A stretch of DNA of 64,000 nucleotides from assembly GCA_000403255.2 (NCBI GenBank), contig KE159594.1:186001-250000 (forward strand), given 5' to 3'. Below are positions 35,707 through 45,718 of this stretch, in pieces. The notes under the pieces were generated by a model. That model was not told where the DNA came from and did no database searches. It saw only the letters and a program-made list of their open reading frames with translations. The stretch comes from Lachnospiraceae bacterium 3-1. GTDB taxonomy: Bacteria > Bacillota > Clostridia > Lachnospirales > Lachnospiraceae. The translations under genes were made by a program, and so were the position numbers. How positions within the stretch are numbered: the first letter of the stretch is position 1; every line of letters begins with the position of its first letter.

Positions 35707-38094
35707 ATGAGTTTGAATAAAAACAACAATGAAGCTATTATTTACCGCATTGCGAAAAACAATCTAGTGTCAAAGAAAATGTCAAGCTTCTTCTCTATGT
35801 TATCTATTTTGTTAGCAATTACTTTGGTATCTACCCTTTCGCTTTTTATCATCGGCACACAAACTGCTGAACAGAATATTTTGAACCATATGCAGCATGT
35901 AATGTATATGAATGTCACAGATGAACAAATACAACGTATGGCTTCTGATGATAGAATAGAACAATGTGCCCCATATAAAGAGTTGGAAAAAGAATTTCAG
36001 ACCCAAGGGGTAGCATACCGCTTTTTTTATAACGGAGCCTGCGGCGGAAACATCCAAAGCTATATTCTAAAGAAAGGCAAAGCCCCACAGGCTTATCATG
36101 AAATTCTTGTAGATCAGGCTTTTCTTCAAGAGCTTGGCAGGGATGCCGTTCTTGGAGAAAGGATTGACTTAGATATCGGCGGAGAAACCCAGGAATTTAC
36201 CGTCTGTGGTTATACAGAAGGTAACGATTCGACGGTAACACATCCTATCCACGTATCGAAAACATTTGCAGACCAAAATCCACTCATGAAGGACTTGCCC
36301 TATACTGCTCTCGTGCGAATAAAAGATGTTACTAATGTCTCTGGGTCTACCTTCACCACTATTGCCTATCAAATAGCCCTGGATTATAAGATTGAACGGC
36401 CAAATGTTAATTTGAATGGTAAATTTGAAGAATCTCTTCTGAAGGGAAATTCTGGAACGTATGTCATTCTTTTTATTTCCACACTGCTTTTCATCGCCAG
36501 CAGCATTGTGATCTACAGCATTTTTTATCTTTCTGTTACTGCCCGTGTACAACAGATTGGACAATTACAGACCATTGGTATGACAGAAAAGCAGGTAAAG
36601 CAAATGATACGCAGAGAAGGTTTTCTTTTAAGTGTATGTGGGATTCCCATCGGACTGCTGATGGGCGGCATGATTTCCTATCTCTTAATTCCAGAAGGAT
36701 GGACTTTTCAAAACTTTTGGATTGCAGCTTTGAATATCAGTGTCTTAGGTATTCTGATCGTACAGCTCTCTGTAAGAAAACCAGCTTCCATTGCATCAAA
36801 ATTTTCACCCATAGAAGCATCAAGAACTGTGGAGCCAGTAACAAAGGAACGGCCTGTCAACAAACATAAAGCATTGACACCGTATGTGTTAGCCCGAATG
36901 GAAAGTAAAAATAATCGTAAAAAATGGTGGTTTACAACAGTTTCACTTGCATTTGGAGGAATCCTTTTTATGGTCGCAACTACTTGGGTTGCCTCCTGGG
37001 ATCAGGAACAGTATGCAAGAGAAGGAATATTCTCAAATAGCGAGTATGATATCTCTTACCTTTACACTCATAGCACACCAAAACCTTATGGAATAACCGA
37101 ATTTCAGTTGTCTGGTCATCTCGGAAGCCAATTAGAAGATGACATACGAAAGATACCAAATGTAAAAGATATCCATATTGAAGAAGAAGTGTTTGGAAAT
37201 ATTGAATACAAAGGGGTTACATTTCTACAGGGATTTTATCCTATTAGTGCAGATGATACAGAATATTACCAGCTTCTCTCCAAAGGAAACAACAATTATA
37301 ACTATATGGTAGAGCATGATGCTATTTTAATTACAGATAGCTCTTTCAGTGAAAATATAAATGGAATAACCTTTGAAGCAGGAGAAAAAATAAAGTTTCG
37401 CTATTTTGATGGTGAAGAACATACGATAGAGCTGGAAATAGGCGCGGTAACAGCAGAGAGCGCTGACGGATATGGAAACAGACCAAATTTCTGTATGGCA
37501 GACAAGACAGTAGAAAAATTATGGAAAGCTATGAATACAGCCAGCTCATTCTCCATATCTGTTGAAGATTATGAGAAAAATGGAAAGCAAGTAGAGGCAG
37601 CATTACAAACCTTGCTTGTGGATTATGAAGACTTGTCCCTTTCCACATTACGTGAAAAAGAAATTGAGGTATCTGGAGAAATTAAGAACATACAAATGCA
37701 AATATACGGAATCTCTATATTTATAATTTTGTTCAGTATCTTTAACTTAATTAACACGGTAATGAGCAGCATTATAAACCGTAAGAAGCAATTGTCTATG
37801 TTAGAATCCATTGGTATGGAAGAACGACAGGTCCGCAATATGCTGTTTTGGGAAAGTTTTCTGCTTGCACTGCCGAATATTCTTTTTACATTGACTTTCG
37901 GTACCATAGCAGGATTTGCTTTTACCTCATTTATGCAGCAATCAGCACACTATCTGGAATATCACTTTCCAGTTATCCCAGTGATTTTTTACGTAATTGG
38001 TATGATAGGCATCCCTATGTTGATTTCTTTCGGCTGCCTAAAAAGACAAAACAACATTTCTTTGGTAGAAAGAATGAAAAATGAGGATTCCTAA
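35707..38094 (+). CDS. FtsX-type ABC permease of the peptide exporter
   Basis: This 795-residue membrane protein has two FtsX units. Each has a leading helix (about 22-47 and 405-427), a long extracellular part (about 50-245 and 430-650) and three further helices with the RIxQIG(L)LQTIGMT- and LSMLESIGMEERQ-like coupling stretches. This two-unit form differs from BceB, which has one large loop between helices 7 and 8. ATG 35707 follows AGGTGG at five bases and overlaps no gene. It completes a regulator-kinase-ATPase-permease operon. Confidence 0.9.
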   Translation: MSLNKNNNEAIIYRIAKNNLVSKKMSSFFSMLSILLAITLVSTLSLFIIGTQTAEQNILNHMQHVMYMNVTDEQIQRMASDDRIEQCAPYKELEKEFQTQGVAYRFFYNGACGGNIQSYILKKGKAPQAYHEILVDQAFLQELGRDAVLGERIDLDIGGETQEFTVCGYTEGNDSTVTHPIHVSKTFADQNPLMKDLPYTALVRIKDVTNVSGSTFTTIAYQIALDYKIERPNVNLNGKFEESLLKGNSGTYVILFISTLLFIASSIVIYSIFYLSVTARVQQIGQLQTIGMTEKQVKQMIRREGFLLSVCGIPIGLLMGGMISYLLIPEGWTFQNFWIAALNISVLGILIVQLSVRKPASIASKFSPIEASRTVEPVTKERPVNKHKALTPYVLARMESKNNRKKWWFTTVSLAFGGILFMVATTWVASWDQEQYAREGIFSNSEYDISYLYTHSTPKPYGITEFQLSGHLGSQLEDDIRKIPNVKDIHIEEEVFGNIEYKGVTFLQGFYPISADDTEYYQLLSKGNNNYNYMVEHDAILITDSSFSENINGITFEAGEKIKFRYFDGEEHTIELEIGAVTAESADGYGNRPNFCMADKTVEKLWKAMNTASSFSISVEDYEKNGKQVEAALQTLLVDYEDLSLSTLREKEIEVSGEIKNIQMQIYGISIFIILFSIFNLINTVMSSIINRKKQLSMLESIGMEERQVRNMLFWESFLLALPNILFTLTFGTIAGFAFTSFMQQSAHYLEYHFPVIPVIFYVIGMIGIPMLISFGCLKRQNNISLVERMKNEDS

Positions 38095-38115
38095 AACTTT
38101 CCCATTTCTTCATTT

Positions 38116-38159
38116 GTGCAGGTCAAAAGGCTGCTGCTCCTATGCTTTTTGACCTGCAC
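38116..38159 (+). terminator. Terminator after the ABC permease gene
   Basis: GTGCAGGTCAAAAG (38116-38129) pairs with CTTTTTGACCTGCAC (38145-38159), with one bulged T. It lies 22 bases after the stop. No strong T-run follows, so efficiency is uncertain. Confidence 0.55.
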
Positions 38160-38220
38160 CCTCGAAGAAATCCATACATCCTTTATCCATCTAAAATTAC
38201 CAAGAGCAACAAGGATACTT

Positions 38221-38748
38221 TTAGCGGATTCCCCTTTCTACCTCATATTTCTGAAATGTGCGGACACATCGTTTCAATTCCTCATAACGCTGATCCAAAT
38301 CCCCTTCCTCAATCACCACATCCAGCACAACCGCCATATTATTAATCATCCGGTCTGTGATATCCCCTCGCATCTCCTGCAAAATACTATATTTTTTCTC
38401 CATGGTTTCCGCATCAAAAAAAGCCATCATTTTCTCTTCCGCAGTACGATTTTGCAAAGAAATCCCTTTCTGCTTGCCATCTTTGGCTCTTTGCTCATTC
38501 TCTTCACCCTGTTCCCGCTCTACAAGCTGAAACCGATACTCCTGGTCTACATCTTTATATTTTCTTTTGTCTACTAAGCTGACAAACATGTCAAATGGCC
38601 TTGCATATGTCTCAAATCCATCGTACAATGCCTGATAAATCACCAGAGCCTCCCCCGTTTCCGAATGCTTTGCAACGGTAAGTATCTGGTACAATTTCTG
38701 TTTAAAATGTAAATATAGTTCTCCCGGCTTTGGATTCCCTTGGGGCAT
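38221..38748 (-). CDS. DUF1653-domain protein
   Basis: A 175-residue soluble protein. The first 60 residues match DUF1653: PKPGELYLHFKQKLYQILT, then HSETGEALVIYQALY and YARPFDMFVS. The rest is a charged helical extension with EEKMMAFFDAETMEKKYSIL and GDITDRMINNMAVVLDVVI, seen in clostridial members. The domain is small and its role is unknown. It stands alone on the minus strand between two hairpins. Confidence 0.85.
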   Translation of the reverse strand: MPQGNPKPGELYLHFKQKLYQILTVAKHSETGEALVIYQALYDGFETYARPFDMFVSLVDKRKYKDVDQEYRFQLVEREQGEENEQRAKDGKQKGISLQNRTAEEKMMAFFDAETMEKKYSILQEMRGDITDRMINNMAVVLDVVIEEGDLDQRYEELKRCVRTFQKYEVERGIR

Positions 38749-38819
38749 ATGATCTCCTCTTTTCTTCTTAAATTTAATAGATAATTGCGAAACTTATAAG
38801 TATTGTTCCTTTCCTGTTA

Positions 38820-38896
38820 TTACTCCGGCGGTTAAATATCGCAGCAGATGGAGATTTGGGCAAGGAAAATGTTGTGATATTTAACCGTCGGAGTAA
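38820..38896. repeat. Palindromic intergenic element, short copy
   Basis: TTACTCCGGCGGTTAAATATC (20 of 21 bases) pairs with the inverted copy ending CGGAGTAA, around a 35-base centre. The outer 16 bases TTACTCCGGCGGTTAA also end the element at 7249-7381. It lies five bases after the PAP2 gene stop and may act as its transcription stop. Confidence 0.7.
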
Positions 38897-38901
38897 TAAA
38901 A

Positions 38902-39441
38902 TCAGCCTGCCGATTCCTTCACATTCCTGGTAATCCGAAAAGCACATACCGCCGCCAATACGCCAATGGCCGCACCACACAGCACATCTGTAGGATAATG
39001 AACCCCCACATACAATCTAGATAAGCAGATAAGCGCCCCCAGAATCAATGCTGGAACTCCCATTTTTTTTGGTAGCCCCAAAAGCATCGAAACAGCGCCA
39101 GCCATAGAGCAGGTGGAATGCCCAGAGGGAAATGACCAATCGTGGGCTGTCACCAGGGCATGAAGCTCTGGGATCATATTGTAAGGTCTTGGGCGGCACA
39201 CCCAGTTTTTTAACAGCAAATTCGTTATCAAAAAGCCAATCAACAGGGAAATAGCCATAGAAACCCCTGTTTTCTGATATTTCTTTTGTAATAAAAGTAT
39301 CGCCGCCAGCAGTATCCAGATAACGCCTGCATCCCCCAGGCTGGTCAGAAACAATACAATCGGATTCAACCACTCAAACCGCAAAAATTCCTGAATCAAC
39401 AGCAAAATCCGACCATCAACTTCTACTATATACGGAAACAT
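38902..39441 (-). CDS. PAP2-family membrane phosphatase
   Basis: A 179-residue membrane protein with about five helices. The three acid-phosphatase motifs are complete: KNWVCRPRP, the PSGH with the catalytic His in WSFPSGHST, and SRLYVGVHYPTD. Such proteins dephosphorylate undecaprenyl pyrophosphate or other lipid phosphates on the outer membrane face. No neighbour points to a specific substrate. It is 37 bases downstream of the potassium channel regulator gene and may be co-transcribed. Confidence 0.92.
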   Translation of the reverse strand: MFPYIVEVDGRILLLIQEFLRFEWLNPIVLFLTSLGDAGVIWILLAAILLLQKKYQKTGVSMAISLLIGFLITNLLLKNWVCRPRPYNMIPELHALVTAHDWSFPSGHSTCSMAGAVSMLLGLPKKMGVPALILGALICLSRLYVGVHYPTDVLCGAAIGVLAAVCAFRITRNVKESAG

Positions 39442-39478
39442 TCATTCTCTCCCTTATCTTTTGTTCATAATATGCGTT

Positions 39479-40126
39479 TTATAGCTTTTTTAGTATCCGG
39501 TCAATATCCTCTTTTTCTCCTATGACCATTAAATGCTCATCCTTCTGAAATATATGCTCTGCATCTGGCATCAAGCTAGTATGGCCATTTTGCTTGATAC
39601 CCAAAATATTGGCATTATATTTCACACGGAAATTCATTTCTTTGATAGATTTTCCTATCCACTCCTCCAAAGGCTGAATCTCATAGATGGAATATTCTCC
39701 CATTTCCAGATAATCATACACGTGATTTGCGCTCACCTTGACAGCAATACGCTTTGCAATATCTCTGTCAGGATAAACCACCTCATCTGCTCCATTGCGC
39801 AGCAAAAATTTTGCTTGAATATCCCGGGTTGCTTTGCTTATAATATAAGGCGCCCCCAAATCCTTCAGCAAACTGGTAACCTCCAGGCTGCTCTGAAAGT
39901 TGGTTCCGATGCATACAAAGCAAATATCAAAATTCCGAACACCGAAGCTTTTAAGTACCTCCTCTCTGGTGCAATCCCCAATTTTAGCGCTGGTAACAAT
40001 GGGAAGAATATCCTCCAATTTTCCCTCGATCTGGTCCACCGCCATCACATCATTTCCGTTTGCTACCAAATTTTCACACAAATGTTTTCCAAACCTTCCG
40101 ATTCCAATAACCAGAATTGACTTCAT
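39479..40126 (-). CDS. Potassium uptake regulatory subunit (KtrA/TrkA type)
   Basis: A 215-residue cytoplasmic ring subunit. The N-terminal RCK Rossmann fold starts ILVIGIGRFGKHLCENL, and the C-terminal TrkA_C domain (about 135-215) holds IYEIQPLEEWIGKSI. It gates the membrane subunit in the preceding gene by binding nucleotides, and in Gram-positives the C-domain can bind c-di-AMP. The gene follows the membrane subunit by 11 bases. Confidence 0.93.
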   Translation of the reverse strand: MKSILVIGIGRFGKHLCENLVANGNDVMAVDQIEGKLEDILPIVTSAKIGDCTREEVLKSFGVRNFDICFVCIGTNFQSSLEVTSLLKDLGAPYIISKATRDIQAKFLLRNGADEVVYPDRDIAKRIAVKVSANHVYDYLEMGEYSIYEIQPLEEWIGKSIKEMNFRVKYNANILGIKQNGHTSLMPDAEHIFQKDEHLMVIGEKEDIDRILKKL

Positions 40127-40137
40127 CTTTTTTCCTC

Positions 40138-41472
40138 CTATCCGATTGTAATACGCTCTATGGGTAGCTGTACCAATGAACCCTGCTTTTTCTCTGTAAA
40201 TGACAAAGCAAAGGACATACTTCCAATTCTTCCGCTGTACATAAGAAAAATCAAGAGATACTTTGATGCCATGGTAACATCCCTTGTAATTCCTGTGGAA
40301 ATTCCTACCGTTCCAATGGCTGAAAATACCTCCATAAAAATGTCAGACATAGGCATGGAACCTTCCAGCCCACACATGAGCAAGGCGGATACCGATGCCA
40401 ATAACAAATTTATGAAAAATACAGTGCTTGCCTTTTTGATAGAATCCTCATCCAGCCTTCTGCCAAAAATATTAAGTCCTTTTTTATTCCTGAGATTTGA
40501 CCAGATATATAACAAGATCACCATCATTGTAGTAGTTTTCACTCCACCTGCAGTAGAACCTGGACTTCCTCCAATAAACATTAAAAGTACTGTCAAAAGC
40601 CTTGTTCCCTCCGTATAAGCCCCAGTATCTACCGTATTAAATCCTGCTGTCCTGGGCGTTACTGCCCCAAACATAGAAGCCAGTATCTTTCCTTTCATAT
40701 CCATATCTGCCAATAGATTATTCCTCTCAAACAGATAGAAACAAATGCTTCCTCCAAGAATCAGCGCCAATGACATAACAAGCACAATTTTTGTATGCAG
40801 CATATATTTCTTGACCTTCCATTTATGCATAGTAATGTCATCCCACACAATAAACCCAATACCGCCTACAATAATCAATGTCATAATTACCAGATTAATC
40901 AAAATGTCATCATAATACATGGTCAAAGAACCATAAGGCTCAAACTGACCCATCAAATCAAATCCTGCATTGCAGAAAGCAGAAATAGAATGAAAAATCC
41001 CATACCAAACGCCCTTAAGCCAGCCAAATCTTGGAATAAACCTGAGCATCAAAAGCAATGCCCCCAGACCTTCTATCCATACGCTGTAACAGATAATTTT
41101 CTGTACCAGACGCACCGTTCCTCCAATCTGTAAGGTATTGACGCTCTCCTGAATCAGATTTCTCTCCTTTAAACCAATCCGTCTTTTCAGAAAAATGGAG
41201 AAAAATACACCAATAGAAATAAATCCCAACCCACCGATTTGAATGAGAAGAATAATCACAATCTGTCCAAACAACGTCCAATTGGTATATGTGTCTACTA
41301 CCACCAGTCCCGTCACACAGGTACTGCTGGTGGCAGTAAAAAGCGCATTTAAAAATCCTACGCTCTCTCCATTTCTGGATGCAAAGGGCAGCATCAAAAG
41401 TATTGTCCCTACTGCAATAATCAATAAAAATCCCAAGGCAATGGTCTGTACCCTGCTTAATCTCCGTGCCAT
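40138..41472 (-). CDS. Potassium uptake membrane subunit (KtrB/TrkH type)
   Basis: A 444-residue channel-like protein with four M1-P-M2 repeats. Filter-loop glycines are seen in TSSTCVTGLVVVDT, SISAFCNAGFDL, TPRTAGFNTVDTG and FSAIGTVGISTGIT. I chose ATG 41472 (MARRLSRVQ), after AAAGGAG, over an in-frame ATG at 41490 that contains that site. It forms a two-gene K+ (or Na+-linked) uptake system with the next gene. The upstream gap carries the palindromic element at 41501-41587. Confidence 0.93.
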   Translation of the reverse strand: MARRLSRVQTIALGFLLIIAVGTILLMLPFASRNGESVGFLNALFTATSSTCVTGLVVVDTYTNWTLFGQIVIILLIQIGGLGFISIGVFFSIFLKRRIGLKERNLIQESVNTLQIGGTVRLVQKIICYSVWIEGLGALLLMLRFIPRFGWLKGVWYGIFHSISAFCNAGFDLMGQFEPYGSLTMYYDDILINLVIMTLIIVGGIGFIVWDDITMHKWKVKKYMLHTKIVLVMSLALILGGSICFYLFERNNLLADMDMKGKILASMFGAVTPRTAGFNTVDTGAYTEGTRLLTVLLMFIGGSPGSTAGGVKTTTMMVILLYIWSNLRNKKGLNIFGRRLDEDSIKKASTVFFINLLLASVSALLMCGLEGSMPMSDIFMEVFSAIGTVGISTGITRDVTMASKYLLIFLMYSGRIGSMSFALSFTEKKQGSLVQLPIERITIG

Positions 41473-41500
41473 TTTATCTCCTTTTTCCATTTAACCTTCT

Positions 41501-41587
41501 CGCTCCAGTGGGATAAGAGCTTTTTATCTTTCTATCGGAAAGAAACTTTCGCATGACAAGGTATATTCAATAGAAAGATAAAAAGCT
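41501..41587. repeat. Terminator-adjacent palindromic element, copy 1
   Basis: The arms AGCTTTTTATCTTTCTAT (41518-41535) and its exact complement (41570-41587) enclose ACTTTCGCATGACAAGG. The flank CGCTCCAGTGGGATAAGAGC is shared, with three mismatches, by the element at 50964-51051. The arms differ between copies, yet each is perfectly self-complementary. It stands directly after the terminator hairpin of the chemoreceptor gene, so its T-rich arm doubles as that terminator's U-tract. Confidence 0.7.
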
Positions 41588-41613
41588 GTTGCACAAATCC
41601 TTCGTGCAACAGC
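41585..41613 (-). terminator. Terminator of the chemosensory operon
   Basis: Read on the minus strand, GCTGTTGCAC and GTGCAACAGC form a perfect 10-bp stem followed by TTTTTATCTTT. It begins 16 bases after the chemoreceptor stop. Confidence 0.9.
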
Positions 41614-41628
41614 CTCTTGCTCTATACT

Positions 41629-42954
41629 TTAGTATTTCCCAAAATCGCCTTCCAGAGAAATAATCTTTTCGTTTTCTTCCGGTGCATGGTAATTGTTTGT
41701 TTCTGATATACCACTGAAACTACTGTCTCTATTCTTTAATTTATAATTTCCTACTAAGCTACGCAATGTTGCTGCCTGGTTGGACAACTCTTCACTGGCT
41801 GCTGCACATTCCTCACTAGTTGCAGAATTCGTTTGAGTTACCTGAGATACCTGGTTAATTGCCTGGTCAATCTGAGTAACTGCAGTCGCCTGATCATTGG
41901 AAGCCACTGCAATACTATGTGTCAATTCAACGACCTGTTCAATCTTATGCATAATCTCTGACAGGGACCCACTCGTCTCCTGTGCAAGTCTGGAACCAAG
42001 ACCTACCTTATGGATAGAATCTTCAATCATCTCTGCTGTTTCACTGGCTGCAGAAGCGCTTTTCCCAGCAAGACTCCTTACCTCTTCTGCTACAACTGCA
42101 AAGCCTTTTCCATGAATACCAGCTCTTGCTGCTTCCACAGCTGCATTCAATGCAAGAATATTGGTCTGAAATGCAATATCATCAATTACTTTAATAATCT
42201 TAGAAATATTTTCAGAAGCTTCATTGATATCTGTCATCGCGCCCATCATTTCTGACATACTATCATTTATCGTAATTGCTTCTTTGCCCATATTCTCCAC
42301 CAAATCATTGGCTTCGTTAATCTGTTCCACATTTACTTTGGTTCGCTCAGCAATCTCATTCATGGAAGCAGTAATTTCTTCCGTTGCACTTGCCTGCTGG
42401 GTTGCTCCCTGTGCCAATGCCTGGCTTGCATCTGAAACCTGCTCCGCGCCTACCGTTACCTGCATGGTAGACTCCTTGATATCCGAAAGCATTTTGTTAT
42501 TTTCTCTTACCATGTTCTCTAATGCATTGCCCAAAACGTCTTTTGTACTCTTGGGCTTTACATCAACAGTCAAATCACCTGATGCAATCTTCTCTGAAAT
42601 CTCACCCTGATATTTGATATTATCTACAATTTTCTGGAATTCATCCACAACTTCACCAAATTCGTCATCTCTGAGTTTCTTTAATGTTATATTTGCATTT
42701 CCTTCTGCAATCTCTCTCGCTGCATCGCTCAAAATCTCCAGAGAAAGACGGATATCTCTGATAATGCTTACGGACAAAAACACGGAAAAACCTAAAGTTG
42801 CCACCAATAAAACTGCCAAAATAATCTGTTGCTGCAGGGTATCTGCATTCGATGAAGCCAGAACATTATAACTACTTATTCCCATAATAAGAATCAACAA
42901 TCCGATAATTGCAAATCCAACGATCAATCGCGTCCTCATTTTTATATCTTTCAT
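41629..42954 (-). CDS. Methyl-accepting chemotaxis protein almost without an extracellular sensor
   Basis: A 441-residue receptor. TM1 (about 9-31) and TM2 (about 42-64) are joined by only about 10-15 residues, so there is no ligand domain outside. Two HAMP-like stretches follow (about 65-175), then the signalling domain with the tip [22 protein letters not shown] split over about 260-285. The C-terminus has no CheR pentapeptide. It is the last gene of the cluster with cheW, cheA, cheB and cheR, so it may report membrane or internal state, or couple to partner proteins, rather than bind an external ligand. Confidence 0.93.
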   Translation of the reverse strand: MKDIKMRTRLIVGFAIIGLLILIMGISSYNVLASSNADTLQQQIILAVLLVATLGFSVFLSVSIIRDIRLSLEILSDAAREIAEGNANITLKKLRDDEFGEVVDEFQKIVDNIKYQGEISEKIASGDLTVDVKPKSTKDVLGNALENMVRENNKMLSDIKESTMQVTVGAEQVSDASQALAQGATQQASATEEITASMNEIAERTKVNVEQINEANDLVENMGKEAITINDSMSEMMGAMTDINEASENISKIIKVIDDIAFQTNILALNAAVEAARAGIHGKGFAVVAEEVRSLAGKSASAASETAEMIEDSIHKVGLGSRLAQETSGSLSEIMHKIEQVVELTHSIAVASNDQATAVTQIDQAINQVSQVTQTNSATSEECAAASEELSNQAATLRSLVGNYKLKNRDSSFSGISETNNYHAPEENEKIISLEGDFGKY

Positions 42955-43006
42955 TTTTTCTTGTCCTCCTTGTTATCATCCTGTTACAAAATTTCAGTCC
43001 TATTAC

Positions 43007-43528
43007 CTATTCGAGCATTGTCGGATCCTCATCCCTGATAAGCTTTTCTGGATCTAACAATAACTTTACCTCATCTACTACCCTTACAAGGCCGAATACA
43101 TATCTATCTCTTCCATAACTATTTGGATTTAACGATGGAGGTGGGATAATACTTTTCTCATCCACTGTGATAACATCCGCAATTTGTTCCACAATAAGCC
43201 CTACGGTTGTAGATTTCACATCAATTACAATTATGCAAGTACGGTCTGTATAATCAAAAGGCTCTTCCTGGAAACGTACCTTAACATCTATAACAGGTAT
43301 AATCTTTCCTCTGATATTAATAAGCCCTTTGATATAATCCTCTACCTCTGGAACAGGGGTAATTGACTGGGCGCCAATAATCTCACTTACATAATTAATT
43401 GCAATTCCATAACACTTTTCTCCAATTCGGAAGGTCATAAACTTTCCTTTTTGCGTATCTTCCCCCAGATCTTCTGCTTCATCCAGTTCATCTGCTTCAT
43501 TCAATACATCCATCAATTCTTCTGCCAT
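43007..43528 (-). CDS. cheW: Chemotaxis coupling protein CheW
   Basis: A 173-residue CheW that bridges receptor and CheA. After an acidic front of about 25 residues (NEADELDEAEDLGED) comes the two-barrel SH3-like domain with FMTFRIGEKCYGIAI, YIKGLINIRGKIIPVID and TVGLIVEQIADVI. AAGGAGT stands eight bases before the ATG. It lies three bases after cheA and 52 bases before the chemoreceptor. Confidence 0.96.
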   Translation of the reverse strand: MAEELMDVLNEADELDEAEDLGEDTQKGKFMTFRIGEKCYGIAINYVSEIIGAQSITPVPEVEDYIKGLINIRGKIIPVIDVKVRFQEEPFDYTDRTCIIVIDVKSTTVGLIVEQIADVITVDEKSIIPPPSLNPNSYGRDRYVFGLVRVVDEVKLLLDPEKLIRDEDPTMLE

Positions 43529-43531
43529 GGC

Positions 43532-45664
43532 CTAACTCCTTTCCTGTCCAGCAATTAACCCTGCAATATCCAGAATCAATGCAATGCTTCCATCCCCAAG
43601 CTGGGTACAACCTGAAATTCCCCGTACTCTTTTTACATAAGAAGGAATAGGTTTTACTACGATTTCCTGCTCTGCAATCAACTGGTCGATAAACACACTG
43701 ACATATTTATTCTCATGTTCCAATAACACTACAATACCATCTTCAATATCTGTTACGTTATCAGAAAGATGATAAAATTCATTCAGCCGAATGAAAGGAT
43801 AGCACTCACCACGAAGCATTACATATTCTTCTCCATTGGGTTCCTTCACTATCATCTCTCGTGTGATCCGTACAAACTCCTTCACCGCATTTGTCTCAAT
43901 TACAAACGTAGAGGAAGCCACCTGCATCACAATTCCATTGATAATCGCCAATGTCAACGGAATCTTCATGGTCATTTCAGAACCGGCGCCTTCCATACTG
44001 TCGATTTCCAGCTTACCGCCAATGGCCTGGATATTTTTCACCACTACATCCATTCCAACGCCGCGGCCAGACAGCTCTGTAACCTGCTCTTTTGTAGAAA
44101 AGCCTGCATAAGTAATAAACTGGTAAATCTCTCTGTCTGTATAATCAGACATAGGACGATTTCCAATCAAACCATTATTTCTTGCCTTATTATATAGAAC
44201 CTGCTTATTCAGTCCCTTTCCATCATCCCGCACGATGATATATACCTTGCCACCTTCATTTTTGGCCTCCAAGGTAATCTTTCCTCTAGGATTCTTCCCA
44301 GCAGCAATACGATCTTCCTTATCCTCAATTCCATGGTCTACAGAATTGCGGATTAAATGCATCAGCGGATCGGAAATATGTTCAATAATATTCTTATCCA
44401 CTTCTGTATTCTCACCAATCACTTCCAGCTCAATGTCTTTCCCCAATTTTCTGGATGTATCAAAGACAATACGATTCATCTTCTGGAAGGTATTGGTCAA
44501 AGGCATCATACGCATGGACATAATGACATCCTGCAGCTCTGTGGTAATTTTCGCAAGCTGTCCAGCAGCCTTCTGGAAATTGGTCAAATCTAACCCTGGT
44601 ACTTTCAAATCTGGATTTTGGAGTACAACTGCTTCTGAAATTACAAGCTCGCCAATCATATCCATCAATGCATCCATCTTTTCCACGTTTACGCTGATAT
44701 AAGACTGCTTGTGGGAAGGCTTAGGCTGACTCTTTGCCAATTTCTTTCCTTTTCCAGTTTCTTTCCCCTTAATAACATAATCACCAGGCTGCGGCGCTTT
44801 CTTCTTGCCCTTGTTGTCCTCTTCCTTGTCTTTTTCCTCCATTTCAATGACAATATGTTCCGGTCCATGATCATGAAAGCCCATCTCAAATTCCTGCTGA
44901 GTACAATCATTAATCTCCACCCGGTCCATTCCGGAGGTGTCCCCAATTGCATTTACAATATCATCCTTCGAGCACTGGCATTTAATCAGCATATGGAAAC
45001 CATCTTCCAAAATCACTGCCCCACTGTCCTCATTGGTAATGATATCACCTGGCATATATTCCAAGTCTTCAACAACCTCTTTCAAAGAATATACGGCAGT
45101 ATATGCTCTGATATTGCACATTTCCGTATCGCTTCTGTAATAAATGGAAGCTTTAAAGTATTTATTGCTCTCACTTCCAGTAGGTGCAATATAAAATTGA
45201 CTTGGCGCTACATAGGTATTCTCCGGTGGCAATTCCTCACCTTTTTCCTCAACACCTGATTTCAGTCTCTTTAAAAATTTGTCTATATCCTCTACAATTT
45301 TAGTTTCATCTCCATCTGGCGTCTCACCCTCTTTGATCTTATCCAATTCTCCGGTAATAAAATCGGCTACGTCAAGCACATGATCCACCAATTCCAAATG
45401 GGGAACATTTTCTGGATGAGATTCCCTCAAGTAATAAAATACATCCTCCAGCTTATGGGACACCTTCGTGATATTTTCATACATCATAATACCCGAAGAA
45501 CCTTTTATTGTATGCATGACACGAAAAATTTCGTTGATGGAGGTTTCATCAAAACAATCTTCATCTTTTTTCTCCAGCACAGTATTCTGAAGTTCTCCAA
45601 GCAACTGATCGCTCTCATACAAAAACATATCCAGCATACTGTCTGTGTTAAAATCCTCTGCCAT
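43532..45664 (-). CDS. cheA: Chemotaxis histidine kinase CheA
   Basis: A 710-residue kinase with the full P1-P5 layout. P1 holds the phosphorylated H51 in RVMHTIKGSSG. P2 (about 165-255) is a receiver-docking domain. A charged linker (EEKDKEEDNKGKKK) leads to the P3 dimer helices, P4 has HLIRNSVDHGIED, VRDDGKGLN and GRGVGMDVV, and P5 is the CheW-like end (about 575-705). It phosphorylates CheB and the 130-residue receiver upstream. No flagellar gene is nearby, so its output (motility or another process) is not shown by context. Confidence 0.97.
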   Translation of the reverse strand: MAEDFNTDSMLDMFLYESDQLLGELQNTVLEKKDEDCFDETSINEIFRVMHTIKGSSGIMMYENITKVSHKLEDVFYYLRESHPENVPHLELVDHVLDVADFITGELDKIKEGETPDGDETKIVEDIDKFLKRLKSGVEEKGEELPPENTYVAPSQFYIAPTGSESNKYFKASIYYRSDTEMCNIRAYTAVYSLKEVVEDLEYMPGDIITNEDSGAVILEDGFHMLIKCQCSKDDIVNAIGDTSGMDRVEINDCTQQEFEMGFHDHGPEHIVIEMEEKDKEEDNKGKKKAPQPGDYVIKGKETGKGKKLAKSQPKPSHKQSYISVNVEKMDALMDMIGELVISEAVVLQNPDLKVPGLDLTNFQKAAGQLAKITTELQDVIMSMRMMPLTNTFQKMNRIVFDTSRKLGKDIELEVIGENTEVDKNIIEHISDPLMHLIRNSVDHGIEDKEDRIAAGKNPRGKITLEAKNEGGKVYIIVRDDGKGLNKQVLYNKARNNGLIGNRPMSDYTDREIYQFITYAGFSTKEQVTELSGRGVGMDVVVKNIQAIGGKLEIDSMEGAGSEMTMKIPLTLAIINGIVMQVASSTFVIETNAVKEFVRITREMIVKEPNGEEYVMLRGECYPFIRLNEFYHLSDNVTDIEDGIVVLLEHENKYVSVFIDQLIAEQEIVVKPIPSYVKRVRGISGCTQLGDGSIALILDIAGLIAGQERS

Positions 45665-45718
45665 TTTTTAGCCTCCCTTCTTCCCATTGTACCTTTTTCA
45701 TGTTCTTCCCTGCTGTCA

